58,745 nt of DNA from DATLSM01 sp035534175 (GCA_035534175.1 DATLSM010000047.1:1-58745), one strand, 5' to 3'. Counted from the first letter of the stretch, positions 28,919-37,607 are shown. Numbers and translations: made by a program. Notes: a model not told the origin generated them from the letters alone.

Positions 28919-29977
28919 CTAACCCAGGCCCATGCGCAGCGCCCCCGCGGCCTCCAGCATCGCGCCTCGGGCAGAGCGGCTCACCGCGGTCAGGTTGGCG
29001 AAGCTGTGGACCAGCCGGGGATGGCGGCGAAGCGCCACCGGCACGCCCGCTTCTCGCATCCTCTGCGCGTAGGCCTCCCCCTCGTCGCGCAGGGGGTCGA
29101 AGCCGGCGGTGGCCAGATAGGCGGGTGGGAGGTCGGAGAGGTTCTCCATCCTCAGCACCGACACGCGCGGGTCGGCGAGGTCCGCGGGGTTCGGCAGGTA
29201 GTGGCGCTCAAACCAGGCCATGTCCGCGGCGGTGAGCAGGAAACCATCGGCGAAGAGATGGCGCGAGCGGCGGGTTTCATCCGCATCGGTTGGCGGGTAG
29301 ATCAGGAGTTGCATCGCGGGGCGCGGCCCGGCCGAGTCGCGGGCCAGAATGCAGGTCACGGTCGCCAGATTGCCGCCGGCGCTATCGCCACCGACCGCGA
29401 TCCGCTTCGGGTCGGCTCCCAGCTCGGCGGCATGCGCCGCTGACCAGGCGAAGGCCGCCTCGGCATCCTCCACCGCCGCCGGGAAGGGGTGCTCGGGCGC
29501 CAGCCGGTAATCGACCGAGAGCACCAGAGCGCCGCTGTGGGTGGAGAGGAAGCGGCAGACTCCGTCGTGGGTGTCTAGGTCGCCGATCACCCACCCCCCA
29601 CCGTGGTAGAAGACGAGCAGGGGGCGCGGGCCCGACCCGCCGCCGGCCGGCTCATACAGACGCGCCCGCAGCGGCCCGGCCGGTCCCGGTAGCTCCATCT
29701 CCCGCACCCGCGCCATCGGGATCGGCGGGCCCGCCGTCACCGCCGCCTCGGTTCGCCGCTCCGCCCGGATCCGGGCGGGCTCGCCGTCGGCGGTCAGCGA
29801 CCGGCTGCCGGCCAGCGCCGCCAGCCGGAGGATCACGTGGATGTCCTCGGCGAGCTCCTGCCCGTCAATCGCCGGGGGCCTGCCGAAGATCAATCGCTGC
29901 GCCGCCGGCGGCAGCCCGCACGCGGCTCGCAGGATGGGGTGCTCGAGGCGCGGGGGAAGGCGGGGGAGCGAGGCCAT
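28919..29977 (-). CDS. Alpha/beta hydrolase, hormone-sensitive lipase (HSL) family esterase
   Basis: A 352-aa carboxylesterase/lipase. The oxyanion-hole motif YHGGGWVIGDLDTHD lies at about residue 125 and the nucleophile elbow is GGDSAGGNLA. The acid is in FDPLRDEGEAYAQRM and the catalytic His in RHPRLVHSFANL. These are the standard order and spacing for HSL-type enzymes that cleave short-chain acyl esters. The first 70 residues form a helical cap. The start at ATG 29977 is divergent from the P450 gene. Cytoplasmic; no signal peptide. Confidence 0.93.
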   Translation of the reverse strand: MASLPRLPPRLEHPILRAACGLPPAAQRLIFGRPPAIDGQELAEDIHVILRLAALAGSRSLTADGEPARIRAERRTEAAVTAGPPIPMARVREMELPGPAGPLRARLYEPAGGGSGPRPLLVFYHGGGWVIGDLDTHDGVCRFLSTHSGALVLSVDYRLAPEHPFPAAVEDAEAAFAWSAAHAAELGADPKRIAVGGDSAGGNLATVTCILARDSAGPRPAMQLLIYPPTDADETRRSRHLFADGFLLTAADMAWFERHYLPNPADLADPRVSVLRMENLSDLPPAYLATAGFDPLRDEGEAYAQRMREAGVPVALRRHPRLVHSFANLTAVSRSARGAMLEAAGALRMGLG

Positions 29978-30049
29978 TGGCGGTGCCAGGCTACGCTATC
30001 GACCATTGCACGAACCGATGTCATAGCTGGCCTTCCGCCCGGCCCGCGC

Positions 30050-31375
30050 ATGCCCCGCGCCGTCCAGTCGCTGATCTGGTCTCGTCGCGCACAATGGATG
30101 CTGGAGCAGTGCCGCGCCCGCTACGGCGACACCTTCACCCTGCGCATCGCCTACGAGGGCACCTGGGTGATGATCTCTGACCCCGAGGCGCTCAGGCGGG
30201 TGTTCACCGGCGACCCCCGGGTCTTTCACGCCGGGGAGGGCAACCAGATCCTGCGGCCGATCCTCGGCGAGAACTCGGTCCTGGTGCTGGACGAGAAGGC
30301 CCACATCGGCCAGCGCAAATTGCTGCTGCCCCCGTTCCACGGTGAGCGGATGCAGGGCTACGGAGAGGCGATGGCCGAGATCGCTGGGCGTGAGATCGAG
30401 CGCTGGCCCATCGGCTCCCCCTACGAGCTGCGCCCGCGGATGCAGGCGATCACCCTGGAGATCATCCTGCAGACGGTTTTCGGCCTGCGCGGGGGGGAGC
30501 GGATGGACTCCCTGCGCCAGGCGCTGCGCGACTTCCTCGACCTCACCACCGATCCCCGCCTGCTTGCGCCGATGATCCTCGCCGGACCGCAGCGGATCAG
30601 GCGCTTTCCCTTCTTTCGCCGTCGCATCGAGAGGGTCGATGAGCTGCTTCACAGCGAGATCGCCGAGCGCCGGCTGGCGGCCGATCTCAGCGAGAGAGAC
30701 GACATCCTCTCCATGCTGGTCGGCGCCAGGCACGAAGGCGGCGGCGGCGAGGAGGGAGCGAGCGAGGTCTCCGCCGATGGCGAGGGAGCGAGGCGCTCCG
30801 GTCGGGCGATGAGCGACGGCGAGATCCGCGACGAGCTGCTCACCCTTCTCGTCGCCGGGCACGAGACCACGGCGACCGCCCTCTCCTGGGCGATGGAGCG
30901 CCTCGTGCGCCATCCCGCAAAGCTGGAGCGGCTGCGGGCCGAGGTGCTGGCCGGAGAGGAGGCCTATCTGACCGCGACGATCCAGGAGACCCTGCGCCTG
31001 CGCCCGGTGGTCGTGCTGGTGATTCGCAAGTTGACCGAGCCGGTCGAGATCGGCGGCTACGAGCTTCCTGCGGGCGCCTCCGTCACCCCCTGCATTCACC
31101 TCGTCCATCGCAACCCCAAGATCTACCCCGAGCCGGATCGCTTCCTCCCCGAGCGCTTCCTCGACAGCCCCCCGGGCACCTACACCTGGATCCCCTTCGG
31201 CGGCGGCGTCCGGCGCTGCCTCGGCGCCTCCTTCGCCCAGTTCGAGATGGCGGTGGTCCTGAGGGAGCTGGTCAAACGGCGCGAGATCCGCCCCGCCCGG
31301 CCCGAGTCCGAGCGGGTCTTCCGCCGGGCGATAACAGAGACCCCGCGCCACAACGCAGAAGTCGTGCTCAGCTAA
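30050..31375 (+). CDS. Cytochrome P450
   Basis: A heme monooxygenase of at least 441 aa. The I-helix oxygen-binding motif is LLVAGHETTATALSW, the K-helix ExxR is ETLRLRPVV, and the heme loop is FGGGVRRCLGASFAQFEM with the Cys ligand. A low-complexity charged insert (GARHEGGGGEEGASEV...) sits before the I-helix. The ATG at 30050 is given because no other good start exists. However, the family's LPPGP proline hinge is encoded just upstream (30032-30046) in the same open frame. The real start is therefore earlier, possibly the GTG at 29939, which would overlap the divergent esterase. Redox partners are not adjacent. Confidence 0.92.
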   Translation: MPRAVQSLIWSRRAQWMLEQCRARYGDTFTLRIAYEGTWVMISDPEALRRVFTGDPRVFHAGEGNQILRPILGENSVLVLDEKAHIGQRKLLLPPFHGERMQGYGEAMAEIAGREIERWPIGSPYELRPRMQAITLEIILQTVFGLRGGERMDSLRQALRDFLDLTTDPRLLAPMILAGPQRIRRFPFFRRRIERVDELLHSEIAERRLAADLSERDDILSMLVGARHEGGGGEEGASEVSADGEGARRSGRAMSDGEIRDELLTLLVAGHETTATALSWAMERLVRHPAKLERLRAEVLAGEEAYLTATIQETLRLRPVVVLVIRKLTEPVEIGGYELPAGASVTPCIHLVHRNPKIYPEPDRFLPERFLDSPPGTYTWIPFGGGVRRCLGASFAQFEMAVVLRELVKRREIRPARPESERVFRRAITETPRHNAEVVLS

Positions 31376-31392
31376 CCGCCCTGAGCGGCGCC

Positions 31393-34224
31393 TCAGCCGC
31401 AGCCGGTGTTGTTGCCGCAGGAGGAACAGGTGTAGCAAGAGCCCGTGCGCTGCATCATGCCGCCGCATTGCTCGCAGGCTGGGCCGAGGTCGAGCCCGGA
31501 CAGCCTTGCCGGGATGACCGGGGGGGTTTCGGTGAAGGCCCTCGCGGCGGGAGCCGCCTGGCCCCCGCTCGCCTTCGCCCCGTGGCCGTTGCCGGACTTG
31601 GAGTGTCCGTTGCCGCCTCCGTTCGCCGGCCCCGCCGTGCCGCCGCTGGTGTCGATCCCGAGGCCAAGCTGGGTCGTCTCCGCCTCGCGCTTGGCCCGCA
31701 CCTCGGTGGTCAGGATGCCCAGGTCCTCCAGCGTGTCGGTGTCCTCGATGAAGCGGCTGGCGAGCCAGCGCATGATGTAGTCGGGCAGCGATTTGGCGAA
31801 GGGGATCTCGGGGTTGCCGGTGATCCCCTCCGGCTCGAAGCGCATGTAGCTGAACTTGCGCACGAAGACCTCGAGCGGAACGCCGTACTGGAGGCCGATC
31901 GAGATCGCCGTGGCGAAGGCGTTCATCAGCCCCCGCATCGTCGATCCCTCCTTGCCGATGTCGGTGAGGAAGATCTCTCCGACCGAGCCATCCTCGTACT
32001 TGCCGGCGGTGATGTAGCCCTCGTGCCCGGCGATCGAGAACTTGTGGGTGATCGACTCGCGCTCGCGCGGCATCTTTTTGCGCACCGGGACCGGCGTCGC
32101 CTCCTCGGCCGCCTCCGCCTTGCCCTCGTGCGCGTCGGTGCGCAGCGCCTGCGCCGTCTTTGACCCATCGCGGTAGATCGCCAGCGCCTTCAGTCCCCCC
32201 CTCCAGCCGCGCGTGTAGGCGTCGGCGATGTCCTCGATCGTCGCCGACTGCGGCAGGTTGACCGTCTTTGAGATCGCGCCAGAGATAAATGGCTGGGTCG
32301 CGGCCATCATCTCGATGTGGCCGGTGTGGGAGATCGCCCGCTCGCCCACGGCGACGTCGAAGACCGGCAGGTGCTCGTCCTTCAGCCCCGGCGCTCCGAC
32401 GATCGTGCCCTGCTCGGCGATGTAGGCGTCGATCTGGTCGACCTCGGCCTCGGCGTAGCCGAGCGTGCGCAGCGCCAGGGGCACCGAGCGGTTGACGATC
32501 GTCATCTGCCCGCCGCCGACCAGCTCCTTGAACTTGACCAGGGAGAAGTCCGGCTCAATCCCGGTGGTGTCGCAGTCCATCAGGAAGCTGATCGTCCCCG
32601 TTGGCGCCAGCACCGTCGCCTGCGCGTTGCGGTAGCCATGCTCCTCGCCCAGTTCGACCGCCTCCTCCCAGGCTCGCCGTGCGGCGTCCAGCAGGTCCTC
32701 CCTGCCCCCGGTCGGGTCGATGTCGTAGGCGGCGTCGCGGTGCATCCGTATCACCCCGTTGTGGGGCTCGCGGTTGCGCTCGTACTCCTCGTAGGGTCCG
32801 GTCGCGCCGGCGGCGATCAGGGCCGACTGCCGGTAGGCGCGCCCGGTCATCAGCGCGGTGATCGCGGCGGCGACGTTGCGTCCCGCGCCGGAGTCGTAGG
32901 GGAGCCCGTCGGACATCAGCAGCGCGCCGAGGTTGGCGTAGCCGAGCCCGAGCTGGCGGAAGCGGTTGGCGTTTTGGCCGATCTCCTCGGTCGGGTAGCT
33001 GGAGCAGCCGACGACGATCTCCTGCGCCAAGAAGACGACGTCGACCGCGTGCTCGAAGTTCTCGACCTCAAAGCTGCCGTCCTCGCGGCGGAACCTCATC
33101 AGGTTGAGCGAGGCGAGGTTGCAGGCCGAGTCGTCGACGTGCATGTACTCCGAGCAGGGGTTCGAGGCGTTGATCCGCCCCGACTCAGGGCAGGTGTGCC
33201 AACGGTTGATCGTCGTGTCGTACTGGACGCCCGGGTCGGCGCAGCGCCAGGCGGCGTCGGCGATCTGGTTCATCAGGTCGCGGGCCTTAAGGGTCTTCAC
33301 CGGTTCGCCGGTTACCCGGGCGGTCAGATGCCACTCTCCACCACTCTCCACCAGCTGCATGAACCCGTCCGTCACCCGCACCGAGTTGTTGGCGTTCTGA
33401 TACTGGATCGAGGTGAATCCCTCGCCGTCGATCGACATGTCGAAGCCGGCGTCGCGCAGCGCTTCGGCCTTCTTCTCCTCGTCGGCCTTGCACCAGATGA
33501 AGTGCTCGATGTCGGGGTGGTCGACGTCGAGGACGACCATCTTCGCCGCCCGCCGCGTCTTGCCCCCGGACTTGATCGTTCCCGCCCAGGCGTCGGCGCC
33601 GCGCATGAAGCTGACCGGCCCGCTCGCCGTGCCGCCCTTCTTCAGCGGCTCCATCGAGCCGCGGATGTTGGAGAGGTTGATGCCCGAGCCGGAGCCGCCG
33701 CGGAAGATCCTTCCCTCCCTCGTGTTCCAATCGAGGATCGACTCCATCGTGTCCTCGACGCTGAGGATGAAGCAGGCCGAGCACTGCGGTTTCTCCTCGA
33801 AGCCGACGTTGAACCAGACCGGAGAGTTGAAGGCCGCCCTCTGGTTGAGGAGGATCGAGGTCAGCTCCGCCTCGAAGGCCTCGGCGTCCTCGGCCGAGGC
33901 GAAGTAGCCGCCCTCGCGCCCCCAGCCCGAGATCGTCCCCGCAACCCGACCGATCATCTGTTTGACCGAGCTCTCGCGCTGCTCGCTGCCGAGCTGCCCG
34001 CGGAAGTACTTCTGGGCGACGATGTTGGTCGCGTTCTGGGACCAGCTTTTGGGGAACTCGACCCCGCGCTGCACGAACACCGGATTCTCCGGATTGCCGA
34101 TCACCGCGTCGCGGATCTCCCACACGACCTCGTCGAAGGGATGCGTTCCGGCGGTCGAGAACCGGCGTTTGATCGAGAGGCCCTGCAGACCGTTTTTAGC
34201 GGTGCTGGTGACGGTCTTGGACAT
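31393..34224 (-). CDS. nrdJ: Vitamin B12-dependent (class II) ribonucleotide reductase
   Basis: Reduces ribonucleotides to deoxyribonucleotides using adenosylcobalamin (943 aa). It has FNSPVWFNVGF and the first redox Cys in CSACFILSVEDTM. The GGSGSGINLSNIRG loop follows, then the active-site NPCSEYMH segment carrying Asn, thiyl Cys and Glu, and later the CNLASLNL stretch. An Ala/Gly-rich linker precedes a C-terminal zinc-ribbon-like CEQCGG...CYTCSSCGNNTGCG. The ATG at 34224 follows a clear AGGAG. The 130-base upstream gap is too short for a cobalamin riboswitch and none was recognised. Confidence 0.96.
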   Translation of the reverse strand: MSKTVTSTAKNGLQGLSIKRRFSTAGTHPFDEVVWEIRDAVIGNPENPVFVQRGVEFPKSWSQNATNIVAQKYFRGQLGSEQRESSVKQMIGRVAGTISGWGREGGYFASAEDAEAFEAELTSILLNQRAAFNSPVWFNVGFEEKPQCSACFILSVEDTMESILDWNTREGRIFRGGSGSGINLSNIRGSMEPLKKGGTASGPVSFMRGADAWAGTIKSGGKTRRAAKMVVLDVDHPDIEHFIWCKADEEKKAEALRDAGFDMSIDGEGFTSIQYQNANNSVRVTDGFMQLVESGGEWHLTARVTGEPVKTLKARDLMNQIADAAWRCADPGVQYDTTINRWHTCPESGRINASNPCSEYMHVDDSACNLASLNLMRFRREDGSFEVENFEHAVDVVFLAQEIVVGCSSYPTEEIGQNANRFRQLGLGYANLGALLMSDGLPYDSGAGRNVAAAITALMTGRAYRQSALIAAGATGPYEEYERNREPHNGVIRMHRDAAYDIDPTGGREDLLDAARRAWEEAVELGEEHGYRNAQATVLAPTGTISFLMDCDTTGIEPDFSLVKFKELVGGGQMTIVNRSVPLALRTLGYAEAEVDQIDAYIAEQGTIVGAPGLKDEHLPVFDVAVGERAISHTGHIEMMAATQPFISGAISKTVNLPQSATIEDIADAYTRGWRGGLKALAIYRDGSKTAQALRTDAHEGKAEAAEEATPVPVRKKMPRERESITHKFSIAGHEGYITAGKYEDGSVGEIFLTDIGKEGSTMRGLMNAFATAISIGLQYGVPLEVFVRKFSYMRFEPEGITGNPEIPFAKSLPDYIMRWLASRFIEDTDTLEDLGILTTEVRAKREAETTQLGLGIDTSGGTAGPANGGGNGHSKSGNGHGAKASGGQAAPAARAFTETPPVIPARLSGLDLGPACEQCGGMMQRTGSCYTCSSCGNNTGCG

Positions 34225-34355
34225 CAAACTTCTCCTCTCGCAGCGACTTTTAGGGGTAACTACGCAGGATCGTCATCGAGTCGGACGGACTTTGTCGAGG
34301 CGGAATCCGCAAACGCCGGATATTTCGCGCCTTCTCCCTCTATGGTGACAAGGCG

Positions 34356-35060
34356 ATGATGCGGGAGAGGGTCGCCGAGAAGGCGGAGTCTGCAAAGGAA
34401 GTTGCCAGTGAGGCGATCGCGACGGTCAAGCCGAAGCTGCGCGGGGTCTCTCACACCTGGGCGTTCTTCGCCTCCCTCTTCCTCGGCGCCGGGCTGATCC
34501 TCGCCGCGAAGACGCCGAGGGCGACTCTGGCCGTCGCGATCTACGCGGTCAGCCTCTCGGCCCTGCTCGGCACCAGCGCCCTCTACCACCGGGTCGAATG
34601 GAAGCGTCCCAGCGTGCGCCGCTGGATGCGCCGCCTCGACCACTCGATGATCTTCTTCCTCATCGCCGGCACCTACACGCCCTTCGCCCTGCTGGTCCTC
34701 CACGGCCCGCTGGCCGCCGCCATCCTCCTCGTCGTCTGGATCGGCGCGATCGCCGGCGCGGCGGTGGAGATGGTCTGGATCGATCACCCGAAATGGGTCG
34801 CGGCCCTGATCTACATGTCGCTCGGCTGGGTCGCCGCCGCCGCCTTCCCCCAGCTGTGGTCCGACATGGGCGTGACCGGGACGCTCCTGGTAGCCGCCGG
34901 CGGCCTCCTCTACACCGCCGGGGCCGTGGTCTACGCCACCCAGCGCCCCAACCCCAACCCCCGCGTCTTCGGCTACCACGAGGTCTTCCATGCCCTGGTC
35001 ATCGCCGCGGCCGCCGCCCATTTCACGGCGATCGCCTTTTTCGCGATGCCGAATACCTGA
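34356..35060 (+). CDS. Hemolysin III family (PAQR) membrane protein
   Basis: A 234-aa protein with seven predicted helices. The PAQR/YqfA metal-site residues appear in order: SALYHRVEW after helix 2, RRLDHSMIFFLIAGTYTPFALL in helix 3, and FGYHEVFHALVIAAAAAHF in helix 7 (the two His of HExxH-like HEVFH). These proteins are putative zinc-dependent membrane hydrolases related to adiponectin receptors; hemolysis is not established for most. The first 25 residues are charged and cytoplasmic. Divergent from nrdJ. Start is ATG 34356 or the next codon. Confidence 0.92.
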   Translation: MMRERVAEKAESAKEVASEAIATVKPKLRGVSHTWAFFASLFLGAGLILAAKTPRATLAVAIYAVSLSALLGTSALYHRVEWKRPSVRRWMRRLDHSMIFFLIAGTYTPFALLVLHGPLAAAILLVVWIGAIAGAAVEMVWIDHPKWVAALIYMSLGWVAAAAFPQLWSDMGVTGTLLVAAGGLLYTAGAVVYATQRPNPNPRVFGYHEVFHALVIAAAAAHFTAIAFFAMPNT

Positions 35061-35077
35061 GCGTCGAGGTCTGTGGC

Positions 35078-35650
35078 TCAGGCCAGCGCGGCGGCCGGCT
35101 CGGCCGCGCCGAGCTGCTCTGCCGCGCCGACCAGCTCGTCGAGGATCTCCTCCAGCCGCTCGGAGTGCTCAGGCGAGAGCTCCAGCCGCCCGCCCACGAG
35201 CAGCTCCTGCGCCTGGGCGACGGGGAGTTCCGCCTCCACCACCCGACCGCCCATCGCGCCCAGCACCTTGCGCAGCTCGGCCTGGGCCCAGACCGCTCCG
35301 AACATGCTCTTCGAGGCGCCGATCGCCGCCGCCGGCTTGCCATTCAGGGCGCTCCGCCCGGCCGGGCGCGAGGCCCAGTCGAGCGCGTTCTTGAGCTGAC
35401 CCGGGAGTGAGTGGTTGTACTCGGGCGTGGCGATCAGGACCGCATCGGCGGCGCCGATCGCCTGGCGCAGCTCGCGCACCGAGTCGGGCACCGGCCCAGC
35501 CTCGGCGTCCTCGCTGTAGGGGGGGATCTCCGCCAGCCGCTCGAACGTCGCCAACTCCACCCCCGCGGGCAGCCGCTCGCCGGCCGCCCGCAGGAGGCCA
35601 CTGTTCAGCGAGTCCCGCCGCAGGCTCCCGGATATGCCGAGGACCCGCAT
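35078..35650 (-). CDS. NADPH-dependent FMN reductase (flavodoxin-fold quinone reductase)
   Basis: A 190-aa protein with the flavodoxin-like fold. The N-terminal phosphate-binding loop is GISGSLRRDSLNSGLLRAAGERLP. The FMN/isoalloxazine loop is IATPEYNHSLPGQLKNALDW, followed by KPAAAIGASKSMFGAVWAQAELRKVL. These are diagnostic of the YieF/ChrR/SsuE-type NAD(P)H:FMN or quinone reductases, which reduce quinones, chromate or azo compounds by two electrons. It lies 2 bases downstream of the YceI-like gene on the same strand, so the two are probably co-transcribed in response to redox stress. Confidence 0.93.
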   Translation of the reverse strand: MRVLGISGSLRRDSLNSGLLRAAGERLPAGVELATFERLAEIPPYSEDAEAGPVPDSVRELRQAIGAADAVLIATPEYNHSLPGQLKNALDWASRPAGRSALNGKPAAAIGASKSMFGAVWAQAELRKVLGAMGGRVVEAELPVAQAQELLVGGRLELSPEHSERLEEILDELVGAAEQLGAAEPAAALA

Positions 35651-35652
35651 GG

Positions 35653-36204
35653 CTAGGAGGCCTCCGCGAGGAGCTCGAGATCGACGGCGATGCTCACCTC
35701 GTACTCCAGCGCCTGACCGCCGCCGGGCAGGTCAGCGTTCCACTCGAGCCCGAAGTCGCGGCGATCCACGGTGGCCTCCAGGGAGAGGCCGACCCGGGCG
35801 CTGCCACCGAGGTCGGCGCCGATCTGCCCGAAGCGGCCGCTTGCCTTGACCTCGCGCTTCTCGCCCCGGATCTCCAGCTCCCCGCGAATCCGCAGCGAGC
35901 CGTCCGCGTCGACCTCCACCTCGCTTGACTCGAAGCTCAGTCGCGGATGGTTCGCGGCGTCGAAGAAATCGGGGGAGAGGAGGTGGCCCTTGAGCTGCTC
36001 CTCGCCGATCTCGATGCTGGCGACCTCGACCGAGCCCACCAGCCGTGGTGACTCACCGCCGGTCAGCCGCGCCTGGTAGGAGCCGAAGCCGCTGCGAAAG
36101 GCGGAGACGCCGTTGTGGGTGATCGCGAAGCCGACCGAGGAGTGCACCGGGTCGACGGACCAGTTGCCGGCCGGGATCTCCTGCTCGATGGTTTGAGTGT
36201 TCAT
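35653..36204 (-). CDS. YceI family protein (lipocalin-like isoprenoid binding)
   Basis: A 183-aa beta-barrel protein. The N-terminal GNWSVDPVHSSVGFAITHNG and the inner HPRLSFESSEVEVDADGSLRIRGELEIRGEKREVK pattern are the YceI signature. Members bind polyisoprenoid quinones or amides within a lipocalin-like barrel. E. coli YceI is exported, but this one has no signal peptide and is probably cytoplasmic. Followed 2 bases later by a quinone/FMN reductase and transcribed divergently from a MarR regulator. Ribosome binding site GGAAGGGA 6-8 bases upstream of ATG. Confidence 0.93.
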   Translation of the reverse strand: MNTQTIEQEIPAGNWSVDPVHSSVGFAITHNGVSAFRSGFGSYQARLTGGESPRLVGSVEVASIEIGEEQLKGHLLSPDFFDAANHPRLSFESSEVEVDADGSLRIRGELEIRGEKREVKASGRFGQIGADLGGSARVGLSLEATVDRRDFGLEWNADLPGGGQALEYEVSIAVDLELLAEAS

Positions 36205-36253
36205 ATCGATTCCCTTCCAAAAGTAGTTGCCAGATAAATGATTGACGCAGAAA

Positions 36254-36299
36254 GAATCATAGCAGAAAAGATTGCTGATTCAACTATTGCTTAGACAAT
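36254..36299. promoter_or_regulatory. Candidate operators between YceI-like gene and MarR regulator
   Basis: Two inverted repeats lie in the AT-rich divergent promoter region. GAATCATAGCA (36254-36264) faces TGCTGATTC (36273-36281). ATTG-CTTAGA-CAAT (36286-36299) ends on the MarR start codon. The second matches the form of MarR-family operators (ATTGC..GCAAT-like). The lower GC content against the surroundings also fits a promoter. MarR members typically autoregulate and control a divergent gene; binding here is inferred. Confidence 0.45.
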
Positions 36300-36819
36300 G
36301 TTCGTCTGCGATGATCGGAGGGTGAGCGAGCAAGCGACGACAGCGGTGGTGGCCCCCGAGGGCATGGGCCCCGCGGTTTCCAACCCCCACGGCGAGGCCT
36401 GGGGAGCGCTGGCCCGGACCCACGCGGCGGTCTCACAGCGCCTCCAGGATGCGCTGGCCCAGGCCGGTTTCCCTCCCCTGCCGTGGTATGACGTGCTGGC
36501 CACCCTCGCCGATGCACCGGAGGAGCGGATGCGGATGGGCGACCTCGCCGAGGTGCTGGTGATCACCCGCGGCGGCCTGACCAAGCTGGTCGACCGCCTG
36601 GTCAGGGCCGGGCTGCTGGAGCGGACCTTCTGCGAGACGGACCGCCGGGTCAGCTACGCGACCCTGATGCCCGGCGGCAGCGAGTTGCTCGAGGAGATGC
36701 GCCCGGTCGTGATCGCCGAGCTCCGGGTCGCCTTCTCCGCCAAGCTCAGTGTGGGTGAGGCAAGGACCCTGCGCGACACCCTGGACCGGGTTCGTTCCTC
36801 GGCCTGCGGCGCGGTCTGA
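36298..36819 (+). CDS. MarR family transcriptional regulator
   Basis: A winged helix-turn-helix regulator of up to 173 aa. The recognisable core runs from LPWYDVLATLADAPEERMRMGDLAEVLVITRGGLTKLVDRLVRAGLLERTFCETDRRVSYATLMPGG, covering the recognition helix and the beta wing with the D-x-R motif. The ATG at 36298 has no ribosome binding site and could be leaderless. A GTG at 36322 directly after GGAGG, or a later codon, are alternatives. One cysteine in the wing (TFCETDRR) and one at the C-terminus are potential redox sensors. Divergent from the YceI/FMN reductase pair it probably controls. Confidence 0.9.
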   Translation: MFVCDDRRVSEQATTAVVAPEGMGPAVSNPHGEAWGALARTHAAVSQRLQDALAQAGFPPLPWYDVLATLADAPEERMRMGDLAEVLVITRGGLTKLVDRLVRAGLLERTFCETDRRVSYATLMPGGSELLEEMRPVVIAELRVAFSAKLSVGEARTLRDTLDRVRSSACGAV

Positions 36820-36820
36820 C

Positions 36821-37567
36821 TCAGGCCAGCGCGGCGCCGGCGCGCTCCTTCGCCGACTCGACCAGGGTCAGCACCGCGGCCTCGTCTCCTCCGCGCAGCA
36901 GCGCCACCGGGTCGGGGTCGCCGTTGACGATGCCCTCGAAGAACTCCTTGCGGTCCTGGTAGGTCGGCAGCGTTCCCTTCGCCCAGCCGCGGGCGTCGTT
37001 GAGGATCACCGCCAACCGCGCGTACTCCTCGCCGAAGAGCTCCCCAACCTCCAGCTTCATCCGCTTCGCCAGGGCGGGAGAGGCGCCGGCGGTGGAGATC
37101 GCGATCGCCAGCGGCCCGCTGCGCACGATCGCCGGTAGGATGAAGTTGCAAAGGGGCGGCACGTCTACCACGTTGACCAGCATCGCCCGCCTCTCGGCGT
37201 CGTCGTAGACTCCGATGTTGACCTCGCTGTCGTCGGTCGCGGCGATCGCGATGAAGGCCCGATCGAGGTCGGCGGCGCCGGCGTAAGGGCGTTTCTCCCA
37301 CTCGATCGAGCCCTCGGCCGCCAGCGCCACTAGCTTGGGGTGGGCGACCGGCGCGATCAGGGTCACCGCGCCGTCGCAGGCCAAAAGGCCCTCAACCTTC
37401 TCCAGCCCCACCTCGCCGCCCCCGATCACCAGGCAACGCCGCCCCCCGAGCTTCAGGCAGGCGATGTAGAAGGGCGTCTCCAGCATCTCCCGCACGCAGG
37501 ATTGGTCGCAGATCCCCTTTCGCAGCTGACAGACGCATTTCTTTCCGGCATAAGCCTGGGCGGGCAT
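36821..37567 (-). CDS. Precorrin-2 dehydrogenase/sirohydrochlorin ferrochelatase-like protein
   Basis: A protein of up to 248 aa matching the CysG N-terminal/Met8p/SirC family. This family oxidises precorrin-2 with NAD and, in some members, inserts iron to make siroheme. It has LETPFYIACLKLGGRRCLVIGGGEVGLEKVEGLLACDGAVTLIAP (Rossmann GGGxVxxxK), ATDDSEVN, NVVDVPPLCNFILPAIVRSGPLAIAISTAGASPALA, and KLEVGELFGEEYARLA. The residues before LETPFY contain four cysteines (CVCQLRKGICDQSC), which is unusual. The true start could be the ATG at 37486, but its ribosome binding site is adjacent to the codon. No cobA or sulfite reductase is next to it. Confidence 0.88.
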   Translation of the reverse strand: MPAQAYAGKKCVCQLRKGICDQSCVREMLETPFYIACLKLGGRRCLVIGGGEVGLEKVEGLLACDGAVTLIAPVAHPKLVALAAEGSIEWEKRPYAGAADLDRAFIAIAATDDSEVNIGVYDDAERRAMLVNVVDVPPLCNFILPAIVRSGPLAIAISTAGASPALAKRMKLEVGELFGEEYARLAVILNDARGWAKGTLPTYQDRKEFFEGIVNGDPDPVALLRGGDEAAVLTLVESAKERAGAALA

Positions 37568-37571
37568 GGAC

Positions 37572-37591
37572 CGAAGGTTAGAGAACCTTCG
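37572..37591. other. Perfect hairpin just upstream of the siroheme gene
   Basis: CGAAGGTT-AGAG-AACCTTCG forms a perfect 8-bp stem with a 4-base loop. It is placed 4 bases upstream of the minus-strand ATG at 37567 and 16 bases downstream of the epimerase stop. It lacks a T-run on the minus strand, so it is not a canonical terminator. It occupies the ribosome binding site position of the longer start. Confidence 0.55.
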
Positions 37592-37607
37592 CCTGCCGGC
37601 CAGCCGC

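Noticed and set aside
34225..34355. Possible cobalamin riboswitch or NrdR box upstream of the B12-dependent reductase
   Set aside because: Only about 130 bases separate the divergent genes. No B12-box or NrdR-box sequence was recognised.
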